Positions 52,506-62,900 of a DNA stretch of 64,000 bases are shown here, piece after piece (within the stretch, counting starts at the first letter, position 1; every line of letters begins with the position of its first letter). The notes below the pieces were generated by a model. That model was given only the letters and a program-made list of their open reading frames with translations, made no database searches and was not told the origin of the DNA. Made by a program: the position numbers and the translations under genes. The DNA comes from CATQHS01 sp963422655 (GTDB lineage: Bacteria > Actinomycetota > Acidimicrobiia > Acidimicrobiales > Aldehydirespiratoraceae): contig OY730440.1 in NCBI GenBank assembly GCA_963422655.1, forward strand, positions 1,922,001 through 1,986,000, written 5' to 3'.

Positions 52506-54361
52506 GCGATCCCGCTGGCGACCCCGTATATGGCACCGTGGCTGCCTTCGTGGCCCGGCTGGCTGATCTGGGCGTTGCCGACGCTGTTATCAGCCCCGGT
52601 TCGCGGTCCACGCCTCTGGCCTTGTGTTTCCACGCTCATCGGAACTTTCGGTGCTGGGTCCAGCTCGACGAACGATCGGCCGGATTCTTCGCGCTGGGTC
52701 TGGGCCGGGCCATCGGCGGCCCGGCCGTGCTCGTGTGCACGTCGGGCACAGCCGCCGCCAACTACCTGCCGGCTGTGATCGAGGCCCACCACGCCGGGGT
52801 GCCCCTGGTTGCCTGCACTGCTGATCGACCCCCGGAGTTGCGGGGCTGGGGCGAGCCCCAGACCATCGACCAAGTGGGCCTGTACGGCCCGGCCACCCGG
52901 TGGGAGATCGATCTACCGGTCTCGGACAGGTCCACGGTTGCGATGGCGCCGCAGTGGGCCGAAGCGGCTGTGGCCGGCGCCACCGGAACCGATCCGGGCC
53001 CGGTCCATCTCAACTGGCCGTTCCGCGAACCATTGGAGCCATCGGCGACCGTCCCGGACGGCTCCGGCCGATCGGAAAGCCGGCTGTCGCCCACCGGTAC
53101 AGGGGCCACCGGTACAGGGGCCACCGGTACAGGGGCCGAGGGTCGAGCCGGTGCCGCCCCGGACGGCTCGGACGGGGTGGCTGAGCTGACCGAGATCGTG
53201 AACGCCCACGACCGGGGCGTGGTGGTGGTCGGCCCGTGGCCGGCCGGTGGCCTCGACTCCGAACGGGCCTGGGCCCGAGCCGCGGTCGATCTGGCCGCTG
53301 AGGCGGGTTGGCCTGTCATCGGCGAGCCGATCTCTCATGTCCGGGGCCCCAACCGGCGTGAGGCTTGTGTGGTGACCACTGCCGATCATCTGCTGAGCGA
53401 CGATGCCTTCGGCACCGAGATGGGGCCCACCGTCGCGGTTCTGGCCGGCCGGACCCCCACCACCAAGCCGGTACGGCTCTGGCTCGAACGAACCCGGCCC
53501 GATCACGTGATGTTGATCGATCCCGAGAACCGGTGGCGCCGAGCCAGTTTCCGCCTCACCGGACATGTCCGGGCCGCCCCCGACGAGCTCGACCTCGGGC
53601 CCGGCCCGGTCCCCACGCCCGGGCGCCGACGCTGGCTGGCGGCCTGGAAGCACCTCGACGCCCGGGCTCGGCTGGCCTTGGCCTGCCAGATCGACGACGG
53701 GCCGTTGCTGTCGGCCCGGGTGGCGCGCACTGTGGTCTCGTCCCTGCCGGCGGGGTCGGTGCTGATGACGTCGAACTCGATGGCGGTGCGCGACCTCGAC
53801 GCTTTCGTCACCTCCACCGGAGCCGTCACCTGTGTGGGCAACCGGGGCGCTTCGGGAATAGACGGCATACCCTCCACGGCTCTGGGGCTGGCCGCGGCCG
53901 ACCCGACCCGACCGGTGGCCCTGTACACCGGTGACCTGGCTCTGCTGCACGATCTGGCCGGGTTGACCGCTGCGGCCCGTCTCGGCCTTCACCTCACCGT
54001 GGTGTGCGTCGACAACAACGGCGGCGAGATCTTCTCGCTCCTGCCCATCGCCGCCCATCTCGAATCGACCGATTTCTCTACCTTGTTCCGTACCCCCCAC
54101 GGCGTCACCTTCACCGATTTGAACGGCTTCGGTGGGATCAGAGCCTGCCGCGTCGAGTCGGCGACCGCTCTGTCCTCGGTCATCGAAACCACTACCTCCG
54201 CCCGAGTCCGGGGTGTCGATCTGATCGTGGTGCCGATCGATCCTGATGCTGACGTGGCTCAGCGCCGGGCTCTCACTGCAGCCGTGCAGGCCGTCACCCG
54301 CGCCGCGACCAGCCTGAACCGGCTCGACACGGCCGTACCAGGGTCGGGGTCGGTTCCGTGA
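52502..54361 (+). CDS. menD: SEPHCHC synthase (2-succinyl-5-enolpyruvyl-6-hydroxy-3-cyclohexene-1-carboxylate synthase)
   Basis: A 619-residue thiamine-diphosphate enzyme joining isochorismate and 2-oxoglutarate. ThDP and substrate motifs: AVISPGSRSTPLAL, QLDERSAGFFALGLGRAIG, CTSGTAAANYLPAVIEAHHA, and the ThDP Mg site near GDLALLHDLAGL with VDNNGGEIFSLL. GTG start overlapping menF (GTGA). A linker near residues 197-212 is made of a 15-base tandem repeat giving TGATGTGATGTGA. Its stop overlaps menH. Confidence 0.96.
   Translation: MSDPAGDPVYGTVAAFVARLADLGVADAVISPGSRSTPLALCFHAHRNFRCWVQLDERSAGFFALGLGRAIGGPAVLVCTSGTAAANYLPAVIEAHHAGVPLVACTADRPPELRGWGEPQTIDQVGLYGPATRWEIDLPVSDRSTVAMAPQWAEAAVAGATGTDPGPVHLNWPFREPLEPSATVPDGSGRSESRLSPTGTGATGTGATGTGAEGRAGAAPDGSDGVAELTEIVNAHDRGVVVVGPWPAGGLDSERAWARAAVDLAAEAGWPVIGEPISHVRGPNRREACVVTTADHLLSDDAFGTEMGPTVAVLAGRTPTTKPVRLWLERTRPDHVMLIDPENRWRRASFRLTGHVRAAPDELDLGPGPVPTPGRRRWLAAWKHLDARARLALACQIDDGPLLSARVARTVVSSLPAGSVLMTSNSMAVRDLDAFVTSTGAVTCVGNRGASGIDGIPSTALGLAAADPTRPVALYTGDLALLHDLAGLTAAARLGLHLTVVCVDNNGGEIFSLLPIAAHLESTDFSTLFRTPHGVTFTDLNGFGGIRACRVESATALSSVIETTTSARVRGVDLIVVPIDPDADVAQRRALTAAVQAVTRAATSLNRLDTAVPGSGSVP
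53091..53135. repeat. Three exact head-to-tail copies of a 15-base unit in menD
   Basis: CCACCGGTACAGGGG at 53091-53105, 53106-53120 and 53121-53135. Each copy adds five residues (Thr-Gly-Thr-Gly-Ala) without breaking the frame, in a variable linker of MenD. Confidence 0.97.
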
Positions 54362-55191
54362 CGGTCACCTCGACCGTGGTGTCCGCCCGCGGTGTGGAGA
54401 TCGCCGTCGACACCGGGGGGACGGGTGAGCCGGTGATGGTGCTGCACGGCTTCACCGGATCGGCTGCGGCCATGAGCCCGCTGACGTCGAGGCTGAAGGG
54501 TTTTACCGTGGTGGCACCCGATCTCATCGGTCACGGCCGCTCGCCGCTTCCTGAGGACCTGGCCCTCTACTCGGTGCCGAGCATGGCCGACCAGATGATG
54601 GCTGTCGCCGCCGCTCTCGGCCACGACTCGGTCCACTTGGTGGGGTACTCGATGGGAGGTCGGGTGGCGTTGACCGCGGCCTGCCATACCCCGACCCGGC
54701 TCCGGTCGCTGACTCTGATCGGCGCCACCGCCGGTATTGCCGATCCGGATCAGCGTCGCCGCCGGGCCGACGCCGACCGGGCCCGAGCCGACCGGATCGA
54801 AGCCGATCCCGTCGCTTTCGTCGACGAGTGGATGGCCTCCCCGCTGTTGGCCGGCCAGGCCCGGTTGGGCGCTGAGCACCTCCGAGCCGCCCGGGCCCAG
54901 CGGCTGTCGTGTGATCCGGCCGGGCTGGCCCGCAGCTTGCGGATGGGCGGCACCGGATCCATGCCTGCACTGCACGACCGGCTCCGGCACTGCCTGGTGC
55001 CGACCCACGTCGTCGTCGGCGATCACGACGCCAAGTTCTGTGCCGTTGCCGAAGAATTGGCCGACGAACTGCCCGACGCCAAGATCACCCGTATCGGAGG
55101 GGCCGGTCACGCCGCCCATCTCGAACGGGCCGGCACCACTGCCGCCGCCATTGCTGACTTCTTGCGGTTGGTGGACGGAACCCGACGTTGA
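54358..55191 (+). CDS. menH: SHCHC synthase-like alpha/beta hydrolase
   Basis: A 277-residue alpha/beta hydrolase-fold protein. The nucleophile elbow is HLVGYSMGGRVAL, with VVAPDLIGHGRSP and the oxyanion HGFTGS earlier; the catalytic Asp is in VVGDHDAKFC and the His in GAGHAAHLERA. It sits between menD and menC with 4-base overlaps on both sides, so it is assigned as the MenH that eliminates pyruvate from SEPHCHC. The assignment rests on context and motifs. Confidence 0.93.
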   Translation: MTVTSTVVSARGVEIAVDTGGTGEPVMVLHGFTGSAAAMSPLTSRLKGFTVVAPDLIGHGRSPLPEDLALYSVPSMADQMMAVAAALGHDSVHLVGYSMGGRVALTAACHTPTRLRSLTLIGATAGIADPDQRRRRADADRARADRIEADPVAFVDEWMASPLLAGQARLGAEHLRAARAQRLSCDPAGLARSLRMGGTGSMPALHDRLRHCLVPTHVVVGDHDAKFCAVAEELADELPDAKITRIGGAGHAAHLERAGTTAAAIADFLRLVDGTRR

Positions 55192-56246
55192 CCGGTCTGC
55201 GACTGGGACTGCTGGCGTTCCGCCTACCCTTGCGGGTCCCGTTGGTCACGGGCCGGGCCACTATCGGCCACCGGGCCGGGTTCCTGGTGGCGCTGGCCGA
55301 CGGCGAGTACACCGGTTGGGGGGAGGCGGCGCCGCTGCCGGGCTGGTCCTCCGAGAGCCTGATGGCCACCGGAGCTGATTTGGCCCGAGCCCGCCTCGAA
55401 GTCGCCGAAAGCGGAGAGCCGGCCCTGACCCGTGTCGTCGGCTCGCTGGCCCCGTCCCCGTCGGCCCGGGCCGGCCTGGCCGGAGCTTGGGCCGATCTGC
55501 GGGCCCGGCGTCGGGGCCGGTCTCTGGCCGAGGATCTGGCCCCCGGACCGGTGAGCTCGGTGGTAGTCAACGCCTTGGTGGCAGTCACCGATCCGGCTGA
55601 GGTGCAAACTGCCGCCGCCGCTGCCGTCGAAGCCGGCTACGTCAGCCTGAAGCTCAAGGTCGGTGCATCTGACCCCGTCACCGACATCGAACGGGTGCGA
55701 GCGGTCCGCTCCGCTATCGGCGCCGGGCCCGAGCTCCGCCTCGATGCCAACGGAGCCTGGGACCGGCCAACGGCGTTGGAGGTACTCGGGGCCATCGAGC
55801 CGCTCGATGTCTCGTACTGTGAGGAGCCGGTGCCCGGTATCGACGCCATGGCCGATCTGAGCCGAGCCTGCCCCGTGCCCATCGCCGTGGACGAGTCCCT
55901 GCGCACCCGAGCCGACGCCGATCGCGCCCTCGGCTCGGGTCTGACCACTCTGGTGGTCAAGCCTCAAGCCCTCGGCGGCCCCGACATCGCCATGGAGGTG
56001 ATCGCTCGGGCCGCCGCCGCCGGCGCCCGGGTGGTGATCACGTCCTTCGTCGACTCGGCCGTGGGCCTGGCCCACGGCCTGCACGTGGCCGCGGCCGCCG
56101 TCCCTGGCGAGGCTCATGGCTTGGCCACCAGCCGGTTGCTGGCCACCGACGTGGCCGAGCCCCCGACCTTGGTGGCCGGTCGCATGGGTGTACCGTCCGG
56201 GCCGGGTCTCGGTGTCGAGCCCGACGATGCCACACTGGGGTGGTGA
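55188..56246 (+). CDS. menC: o-Succinylbenzoate synthase
   Basis: A 352-residue enolase-superfamily enzyme. The catalytic Lys pair is in SLKLKVG, metal ligands in RLDANGAWDRPT, DVSYCEEPVPG and AVDESLRTRAD, and the second Lys in LVVKPQALGG. It dehydrates SHCHC to o-succinylbenzoate. The frame opens at TTG 55188 inside the menH stop, an unusual start that keeps the coupling. Last gene of the men operon here; menE, menB and menA are absent from the window. Confidence 0.95.
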   Translation: MTGLRLGLLAFRLPLRVPLVTGRATIGHRAGFLVALADGEYTGWGEAAPLPGWSSESLMATGADLARARLEVAESGEPALTRVVGSLAPSPSARAGLAGAWADLRARRRGRSLAEDLAPGPVSSVVVNALVAVTDPAEVQTAAAAAVEAGYVSLKLKVGASDPVTDIERVRAVRSAIGAGPELRLDANGAWDRPTALEVLGAIEPLDVSYCEEPVPGIDAMADLSRACPVPIAVDESLRTRADADRALGSGLTTLVVKPQALGGPDIAMEVIARAAAAGARVVITSFVDSAVGLAHGLHVAAAAVPGEAHGLATSRLLATDVAEPPTLVAGRMGVPSGPGLGVEPDDATLGW

Positions 56247-56716
56247 ACATCGTCCCCACCCGAGACGCCGAGCTGGATGCGGCCGTGGCCGGGGCTATGG
56301 TGGCGAAGATGCGCCATTCGGCCGAGACGCGTACGGCCGCCAACCGCTTCTACGTCGAGGCTGGCATCGTTGAGGACTTCACTGCCGCTCTGACCGAGTC
56401 CATGGCCGAGGTCGTGGTGGGCAACGGGTTCGACGAGGGTGTCACCTGCGGCCCAATGATCGACGCCAACACCATGATCGCCCAGGTCAACGATACCGAG
56501 ATGGGCCTCGCCGGCTACCTGTACACTCGGGGTCTGGTTCGAGGGCTGGCTGTCAGCGAGCAGATCCAGGCCGGGATGATCGGGCTCAACCGGAGTGCTG
56601 TATCGGACCCGGCCGCCCCCTTCGGGGGCATGAAACAGTCGGGCCTGGGCCGGGAGGGATCAACCGAGGGTATCTACGAGTTCTGCGAAACCCAATACAT
56701 TGCTACCGATTGGTGA
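56240..56716 (+). pseudogene. Remnant of a succinate-semialdehyde-type aldehyde dehydrogenase
   Basis: An open frame of 158 codons that matches only pieces of the aldehyde dehydrogenase fold. It starts in mid-protein (DAELDAAVAGAMVAKMRHSA), and where functional enzymes have QTCxCANR with the catalytic Cys it reads ETRTAANRFYV. After VVGNGFDEGVTCGPMID about 95 residues are missing, and the C-terminal part continues with NDTEMGLAGYLYTRGL, AAPFGGMKQSGLGREG and GIYEF. Lacking the N-terminal half, the catalytic Cys and the core, it cannot be active. Its end overlaps the protease start. Confidence 0.85.
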
Positions 56717-59700
56717 AGGGTATTCTGATTGCTGTGTTGACTATGTTGTTAGCGGTCGGGTTGTGGTTGTTTGCTGGGTCGGCTGTGGCTCAGGCCGGGT
56801 CTGGTGAGTCGGACGTGCCCGTGGAGGGGCGGGTGAATCCGGTGGTGGAGTCGTATGCGCGTGACTATTCGGTGTCGTATGAGGAAGCTGGCCGACGTTT
56901 GGATCGGATCGGCCCGTTGCAGGACATCATGGCCGCGATCAGGGACGCCGAGAGTTTCAGGCTGGCTGGTTGGGGGATCGATCATGCTGATCGGTTCGGG
57001 GCTTGGGTGTGGTTGACCGGTGACGAACCCCCGAGCGCGGAGGCGGCCCGCATCGTGGCTGTGAATGATGACGTGGAGATCCGCACCGGTGCTGCCTACA
57101 CATACGAGGAGTTGAGAGCCGCGCAGGACCGGTTCGCCCCCGATTCGGTGGAGGTAACGGCGGACTCCGAGGTGGGGTCGAAAATCTCCGACATGGTGGT
57201 GTTCACCGGCATCGACATGGAAACGAACAGCGTCGAGATCGGTATCGATCCTGCTCCTGGTTCCAGCCGTGTTCGTAGGGATACCGGTTCCGTGCCTTCC
57301 TCAGTGTCCGATGAAGAGTTCGAGGCCGAAGCGGCCTGGCTGATCGGTGTGGTGTCCGATCACATCGGGGTGGGGGTAACGGTTGCTGACGGGCGAGGGT
57401 TCGGCCCGACCGCTGATTTCAACGGCGGGGAGAATATGGAAAGCGGGGAGAGTAAGGCAATATGCACGGCGGGTTTTGCTGCCAAACAGAATGGAGGTAG
57501 TTACGGGATTATCACCGCCGGTCACTGTTCTGAGGATCTAAGAATGCATGGTAGGCTTCTTACTTTCTCACACGGTTGGGAAAGTAAGACCGCTGATGCT
57601 CAGTTTCATCAAATCCCAGCCGCGGGTTCTCATAAGCTATCCGACGATTACAAGTGCCGCACTGGGGGAAAATTGTGCGATGTCAAGGGATTAGCTGATC
57701 GAAAGGACATGATAGGCGAATACGTATGTCATACCGGGCGAGTCAGCGGCATATCCTGTGGGGAGATCAAGAACACGTGGACTAAACCTACCAAGTATGC
57801 AGCATGTTTGGATTCAAAGAACGGCAGCGTTGTCGCTTGCTCTCCGGTGTTTGTCAAGGTCAAGGGCCTATCGCTCAAGTACTGTAGAGGGGACAGCGGT
57901 GGTCCGTGGTATGACCAAGTGGGTGTTGCATACGGTATCCACCATGGATCAGTAGGAGCCGATTGTACGAAAAGAGGAGGGAGGGCCATCTTTTCTGCCA
58001 TCAGGGAGGTGGAAAAATTCCTCGGGGTCGAGGTGTTGACCGAGGATCCCTCTCCGCCCAGTGCTCCTGAGGCGGTCGAGGCGGTCGTGGGCTCTGATGG
58101 GGTGTCACTGTCCTGGGAGTCGCCTCCTGAAGGAGCAGTGTCCTACCGCGTGTATCGTCGAGCGGCAAAGCCGGGTCAGATTTTCAGCGAGATCGGCAGA
58201 GCCGGGAGAACTTCTTATTTTGATCCTGCTCTGGATTTGGCTTCGAGCGTTGAATATCAATATCAGGTCAAGGCAATCAACAACCTCGACTTGGAAAGCG
58301 ACCTTAGTGCCATTGCTCGTGTGACCATACCGGCTGGAGGTCCGGGTCATGGGGGTCTAAGAGCAGTTGTAGGTTCTGGTGGGGTGTCGTTGTCTTGGCC
58401 GGACCCGGGATGGCCTAGTGCTGGTTATGAGGTGTATCGCCGGGCTGCGACGCTGGGGGAGAGTTACAGTAAGATCGGCCAAACCAGTGAGGCTTCCTTT
58501 GTTGATCCTGTTAATGGGTTGACCCCGGGAACCGAGTACTACTATCGGATAAAGACGACCTTCAGGTTCGCTATGGACCCGTGGGTGCCAGATCGTTTTT
58601 CATATGCACGGGTGGTGGCACCGGCTGTCAGCGGCCCCGATCCGGTGGGTTCGCTCGAAGCAGTGGTGGGTTCGGGTGGGGTGTCGTTGACCTGGACGGC
58701 ACCTAAAGGCAATGTTGCTCGTTATGAGGTGTATCGTCGGGTGGCGGTGAAGGGTGAGAGCTACGGGAAGGTTGGCACGACTCGAACCGCTAGTTTTGTC
58801 GATCCGGTTTCGGGTTTGACTCCGGGAACGGAGTATTATTATCGGGTGAAGGCGGTTGGTAGTACTGGTGTGGTTGGGGGTTGGGGGTCGGGTTCGAACT
58901 ATGCTCGGGTGGTTACTCCGGCTGTTGGGGGGCTGAACGCGGTGGTGGGTTCGGGTGGGGTGTCGTTGACCTGGACGGCACTTGAAGGTGACGTGGCTAG
59001 CTATGAGATACACCGACGAGTGGCCGTGCGAGGGCAGAGCTATACCAGGATAGGCACGGTTACGACTGATAGCTATTCGGATCCGGTTTCGGGTTTGACT
59101 CCGGGAACGGAGTATTATTATCGGGTGAAGGCGGTTGGTAGTACTGGTGTGGTTGGGGGTTGGGGGTCGGGTTCGAACTATGCTCGGGTGGTTACTCCGG
59201 CTGTTGGGGGGCTGAACGCGGTGGTGGGTTCGGGTGGGGTGTCGTTGACCTGGACGGCACTTGAAGGTGACGTGGCTCGTTATGAGGTGTATCGTCGGGT
59301 GGCGGTGAAGGGTGAGAGTTATGGTAAGGTTGGCACGACTCGAACCGCTAGTTTTGTCGATCCGGTTTCGGGTTTGACTCCGGGAACGGAGTATTATTAT
59401 CGGGTGAAGGCGGTTGGTAGTACTGGTGTGGTTGGGGGTTGGGGGTCGGGTTCGAACTATGCTCGGGTGGTTACTCCGGCTGTTGGGGGGCTGAACGCGG
59501 TGGTGGGTTCGGGTGGGGTGTCGTTGACCTGGACGGCACTTGAAGGTGACGTGGCTCGTTATGAGGTGTATCGTCGGGTGGCGGTGAAGGGTGAGAGTTA
59601 TGGTAAGGTTGGCACGACTCGAACCGCTAGTTTTGTCGATCCGGTTTCGGGTTTGACTCCGGGAACGGAGTATTATTATCGGGTGAAGGCGGTTGGTAGT

Positions 59701-59787
59701 ACTGGTGTGGTTGGGGGTTGGGGGTCGGGTTCGAACTATGCTCGGGTGGTTACTCCGGCTGCGGCCCAGGCGAACGCGTCCGGTTGA
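56713..59787 (+). CDS. Secreted trypsin-like serine protease with six fibronectin type III repeats
   Basis: About 1024 residues from GTG 56713. A signal peptide (KGILIAVLTMLLAVGLWLFA, AVA-QA cleavage) is followed by a propeptide-like region (SYARDYSVSYEEAGRRLDRI) typical of streptogrisin-type proteases. The catalytic domain has His271 in ITAGHCS, Asp295 in TADAQFHQ and Ser395 in CRGDSGGPWY, plus several Cys for disulphides. From about residue 455 six FnIII-like modules follow; the last three repeat at 279 bases (93 residues) and two are almost identical in DNA. It would be exported and could bind a surface or polymer. Catalytic and repeat regions are more AT-rich than the flanking genes. Confidence 0.9.
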   Translation: MKGILIAVLTMLLAVGLWLFAGSAVAQAGSGESDVPVEGRVNPVVESYARDYSVSYEEAGRRLDRIGPLQDIMAAIRDAESFRLAGWGIDHADRFGAWVWLTGDEPPSAEAARIVAVNDDVEIRTGAAYTYEELRAAQDRFAPDSVEVTADSEVGSKISDMVVFTGIDMETNSVEIGIDPAPGSSRVRRDTGSVPSSVSDEEFEAEAAWLIGVVSDHIGVGVTVADGRGFGPTADFNGGENMESGESKAICTAGFAAKQNGGSYGIITAGHCSEDLRMHGRLLTFSHGWESKTADAQFHQIPAAGSHKLSDDYKCRTGGKLCDVKGLADRKDMIGEYVCHTGRVSGISCGEIKNTWTKPTKYAACLDSKNGSVVACSPVFVKVKGLSLKYCRGDSGGPWYDQVGVAYGIHHGSVGADCTKRGGRAIFSAIREVEKFLGVEVLTEDPSPPSAPEAVEAVVGSDGVSLSWESPPEGAVSYRVYRRAAKPGQIFSEIGRAGRTSYFDPALDLASSVEYQYQVKAINNLDLESDLSAIARVTIPAGGPGHGGLRAVVGSGGVSLSWPDPGWPSAGYEVYRRAATLGESYSKIGQTSEASFVDPVNGLTPGTEYYYRIKTTFRFAMDPWVPDRFSYARVVAPAVSGPDPVGSLEAVVGSGGVSLTWTAPKGNVARYEVYRRVAVKGESYGKVGTTRTASFVDPVSGLTPGTEYYYRVKAVGSTGVVGGWGSGSNYARVVTPAVGGLNAVVGSGGVSLTWTALEGDVASYEIHRRVAVRGQSYTRIGTVTTDSYSDPVSGLTPGTEYYYRVKAVGSTGVVGGWGSGSNYARVVTPAVGGLNAVVGSGGVSLTWTALEGDVARYEVYRRVAVKGESYGKVGTTRTASFVDPVSGLTPGTEYYYRVKAVGSTGVVGGWGSGSNYARVVTPAVGGLNAVVGSGGVSLTWTALEGDVARYEVYRRVAVKGESYGKVGTTRTASFVDPVSGLTPGTEYYYRVKAVGSTGVVGGWGSGSNYARVVTPAAAQANASG
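58654..59770. repeat. Near-identical FnIII coding repeats, period 279 bases
   Basis: Modules starting near 58654, 58933, 59212 and 59491 are spaced exactly 279 bases. The third and fourth are almost identical in DNA; the second differs in its central part (SYEIHRRVAVRGQSYTRIG). This points to recent amplification or gene conversion and is a risk for assembly errors. Confidence 0.93.
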
Positions 59788-59911
59788 ACTGTCAACCTGT
59801 TTCAGGTGGTTCATGCCGTAGCGGCGCAGCACCGAGCTCGCTCAAAGGGACCAATCAATCGACCACCATTGTCGATAACGGCCCCGATCCCTGCAAACTA
59901 GGGTAGAGGTC
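59788..59911. other. Intergenic gap between protease and glmS
   Basis: A small dyad GGTTGA (59782-59787) and TCAACC (59792-59797) overlaps the protease stop, followed by ACCTG-TTT-CAGGT (59795-59807). These could form a modest terminator hairpin, but no T-run follows. The rest probably holds the promoter of the GlmS gene. Confidence 0.35.
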
Positions 59912-62900
59912 GTGTGCGGGATCGTTGCCGTCGTCCGTCGGCCTGCCACCCGGCCGATGCCGACGGCCGACGAGGTGGTCGGCTTGGTCTCGGGCCCCGA
60001 TCCGGCCCGGCCCGGTGCCGATCCGGTGGTGGCGCTGAGCCTCGCCGCCGATCGGCTCGCCGATGCCGACGCGTTGCTGGGCGGTGTACCCGGCCTGCGG
60101 TTGATGCTCGCCGACCCGTCGCTGGCCGACATCCTCGCGGCTCGCATCGAAGCTTTGGCTGCTTCTGTTTCGGCGGTCGAGGCCCGCGTCGATGCCGATG
60201 ACGCCTTCAGCACCGTCGAATCAGAGCAGTTGAACCACGAGCTGGTACGGGTGCGGGACGGGATCTGGGCTCTACAGCAAGATCGTCTCGGATCGGTCCG
60301 CTCGGTTCGCGGCCTGATCGGAGCCGCCCGATCCGAAGCGGCTGTCACTGCCGGTCTTTCCATCCATCAGGCTCTGGCCGCGCTCGATCGTCTCGAAGTC
60401 CGAGGTCGCGACTCAGCCGGATTGCACTTGCTGATCCGCGACCACGAACTGGATCTCGATGACGCCGCTGTGCTCTCGGCTATCAGTGAGCGCAGCAAGG
60501 ACCGCAACTTCGGCTCCGGATCGGTGCGCCTGGTGAACGGCGTCTTGAGCTTCGTGTACAAGACGGCGGCCGAGATAGGCGAACTGGGCGACAACACCGC
60601 CGTGTTGCGGGCCGCCGTCACCGGTGACGGGCTGCTGGCCGAGGCCCTGGCCCGGGACCGGGCCCAAGTGCTGGTGCTGGCCCACACCCGCTGGGCTTCC
60701 GTCGGAATCATCTCTGAGCCCAACGCCCATCCTCTCAACAACGAGCGGGCCGGCGTCGACTCGGCCGCCGGGTCCGGTGCCGCCTACGTGGTCGGAGCCT
60801 TGAACGGCGACATCGACAACTTCGCCGATCTCATGGCTTCTGCGAACGTGGCGGCGCCTCCGACCATCACCACCGACGCCAAGGCGATGCCGACGGTGAT
60901 GGGCCGCCTATTGGAGTCGGGCCTCCCGATCGCGGAGGCATTCCGGCGGACCGTGGTCGATTTCGAAGGATCGGTGGCTGTCGCCGCCTGCACCGCAGCC
61001 GACCCCGGCCAGCTCCAGCTCGCCCTGCGGGGCAGTGGTCAGTCCCTGTACGTGGGGCTGGCCGAAGACGCCTACGTGGTGGCCAGCGAACCCTACGGCT
61101 TGGTCGAGGCCACTAGCCGCTACATCCGTATGGACGGCGACACACCCGGCAATCCCGACAACCCCAGCACCGGTCGGGGCCAGGTCGTCGAGCTCGACGG
61201 GAGCCGGGCCGGAACCGTCGAAGGCGTGTCCCGGTGGGCCTACGACTCCACTGAGCTACCGGTGTCGGCCGCTGAGGTGGTTCGGACTTCCATAACCACT
61301 CGAGACATCGACCGCGGCGATCATCGTCACTACCTCCTCAAGGAGATCAACCAGGCGCCGGAGTCGTTCCGCAAGACCCTGCGAGGCAGAATCGTCGGCA
61401 GCGGCAGCACGCTGAGGGTGTCGCTCGGGCCCGAGACCATCCCCGAGCCGGTCCGGACCGGCTTGCGGGCAGGGTCGCTGAGCCGGGTGCTGGTAGTGGG
61501 TCAGGGCACGGCCGCGGTGGCGGGAGAGAGCCTGGCCGCTGCCCTCCAGACGTGGACCGGCGGTGCCGTCACCGCTCTGGCCCTTCCTGCCACCGAGCTG
61601 TCGGGTTTCGGATTGCGCCCTGACATGTCCGACACCATGGTGATCGCCATCTCCCAGTCGGGCACGACAACCGACACCAACCGCACCGTCGACATAGTGC
61701 GGGCTCGCGGCGCCACCGTGATCGCCGTGGTCAACCGCCGCAACAGCGATCTGACCGATCGGGCCGACGGGGTGCTCTACACGTCGGACGGCCGTGACAT
61801 CGAGATGAGCGTCGCCTCCACCAAGGCCTTCTACTCCCAGATCGCGGCCGGTCTGCTGCTGGCCGTGGCCATAGCCGACGAGATCGGCGCCGACGGGGAC
61901 AGAGGCGTTGACCGGGCCAGCGGCGGGTCGTACCCCCACGACCGGGCCCGGCTCCTCGAAGCGATCCGAGCCCTGCCCACCGCCTTGGAGACGGTGCTGG
62001 AGAGCCGGCCGCTCGTCGCCGACGCCGCCCACCGCTTCGCTCCTCCCCGGCGCCATTGGGCCGTGGTCGGCAACGGTCCCAACAAGATCGCAGCCCGTGA
62101 GATACGGATCAAGCTGTCGGAACTGTGTTACAAGTCCATCTCCAGCGACTCCACGGAGGACAAGAAGCACATCGACTTGTCGGCCGAGCCGCTCATCTTG
62201 GTCTGCGCTGCCGGCTTGACCGGTTCGACGGCTACCGACGTGGCCAAGGAGGTGGCGATCTTCAGCGCCCACAAGGCGACTCCCATCGTCGTGGCCGACT
62301 CCGGCGACGAACGTTTCGACGCAGCCCTGGCCGTTCTGCCCGTTCCTGTCGTCGACCCTCGCCTGTCGTTCGTACTGGCGGCGATGGTCGGCCACATCTT
62401 CGGCTACGAGGCCGCCCTGGCCATCGATGCCGGGGCCCGACCCCTGCGCGAGGCTCGCAGCGCCATCGAAAGGGCCGCGGCCCGGCCCGGCGTCACCGGT
62501 GAAGAAGCCATGGCCGAGATCGCCCCGGTGGTGGAGCGGGTAGCCACTGCCTTTTACGACGGGCTGCGCCAAGGCCACTACAACGGTCATCTGCAAGCCT
62601 CGACCGCGGTGCGGATCTCTACTGCTCTGCGCTATGCCCTGGGCCGAGCCCCCCTGGACTCCTATCAGGTGGAGATGGGCGAGGTGGGTACTCCGGGTGT
62701 GGTGATCGAAGACCTCGCCGCCGCCCTCACCCTGGGAATAGCCGAGCTGTCCCGCCCCATCGACGCCATCCGTCATCAGGCCAAGACGGTGACCGTGGGC
62801 ATATCACGCTCCGACCAGACCCTGCTCGGGGCCCGGCTGGTCCAAGCCGTCCTCGATGTCGGCGCGCCCCGCGATCAGCTCAGCTATTCGGCCCTGCGGA

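Noticed and set aside
53091..53135. Frameshift or assembly error in menD
   Set aside because: The 15-base units keep frame, and the flanking MenD motifs are intact; it is a linker repeat.
58600..59832. Minus-strand open frame of 410 codons opposite the FnIII repeats
   Set aside because: It repeats with the same 279-base period as the FnIII modules and has basic low-complexity composition; it is an antisense shadow.
61256..62776. Minus-strand open frame of 506 codons opposite glmS
   Set aside because: No recognisable motif; complete conservation of GlmS residues on the other strand.
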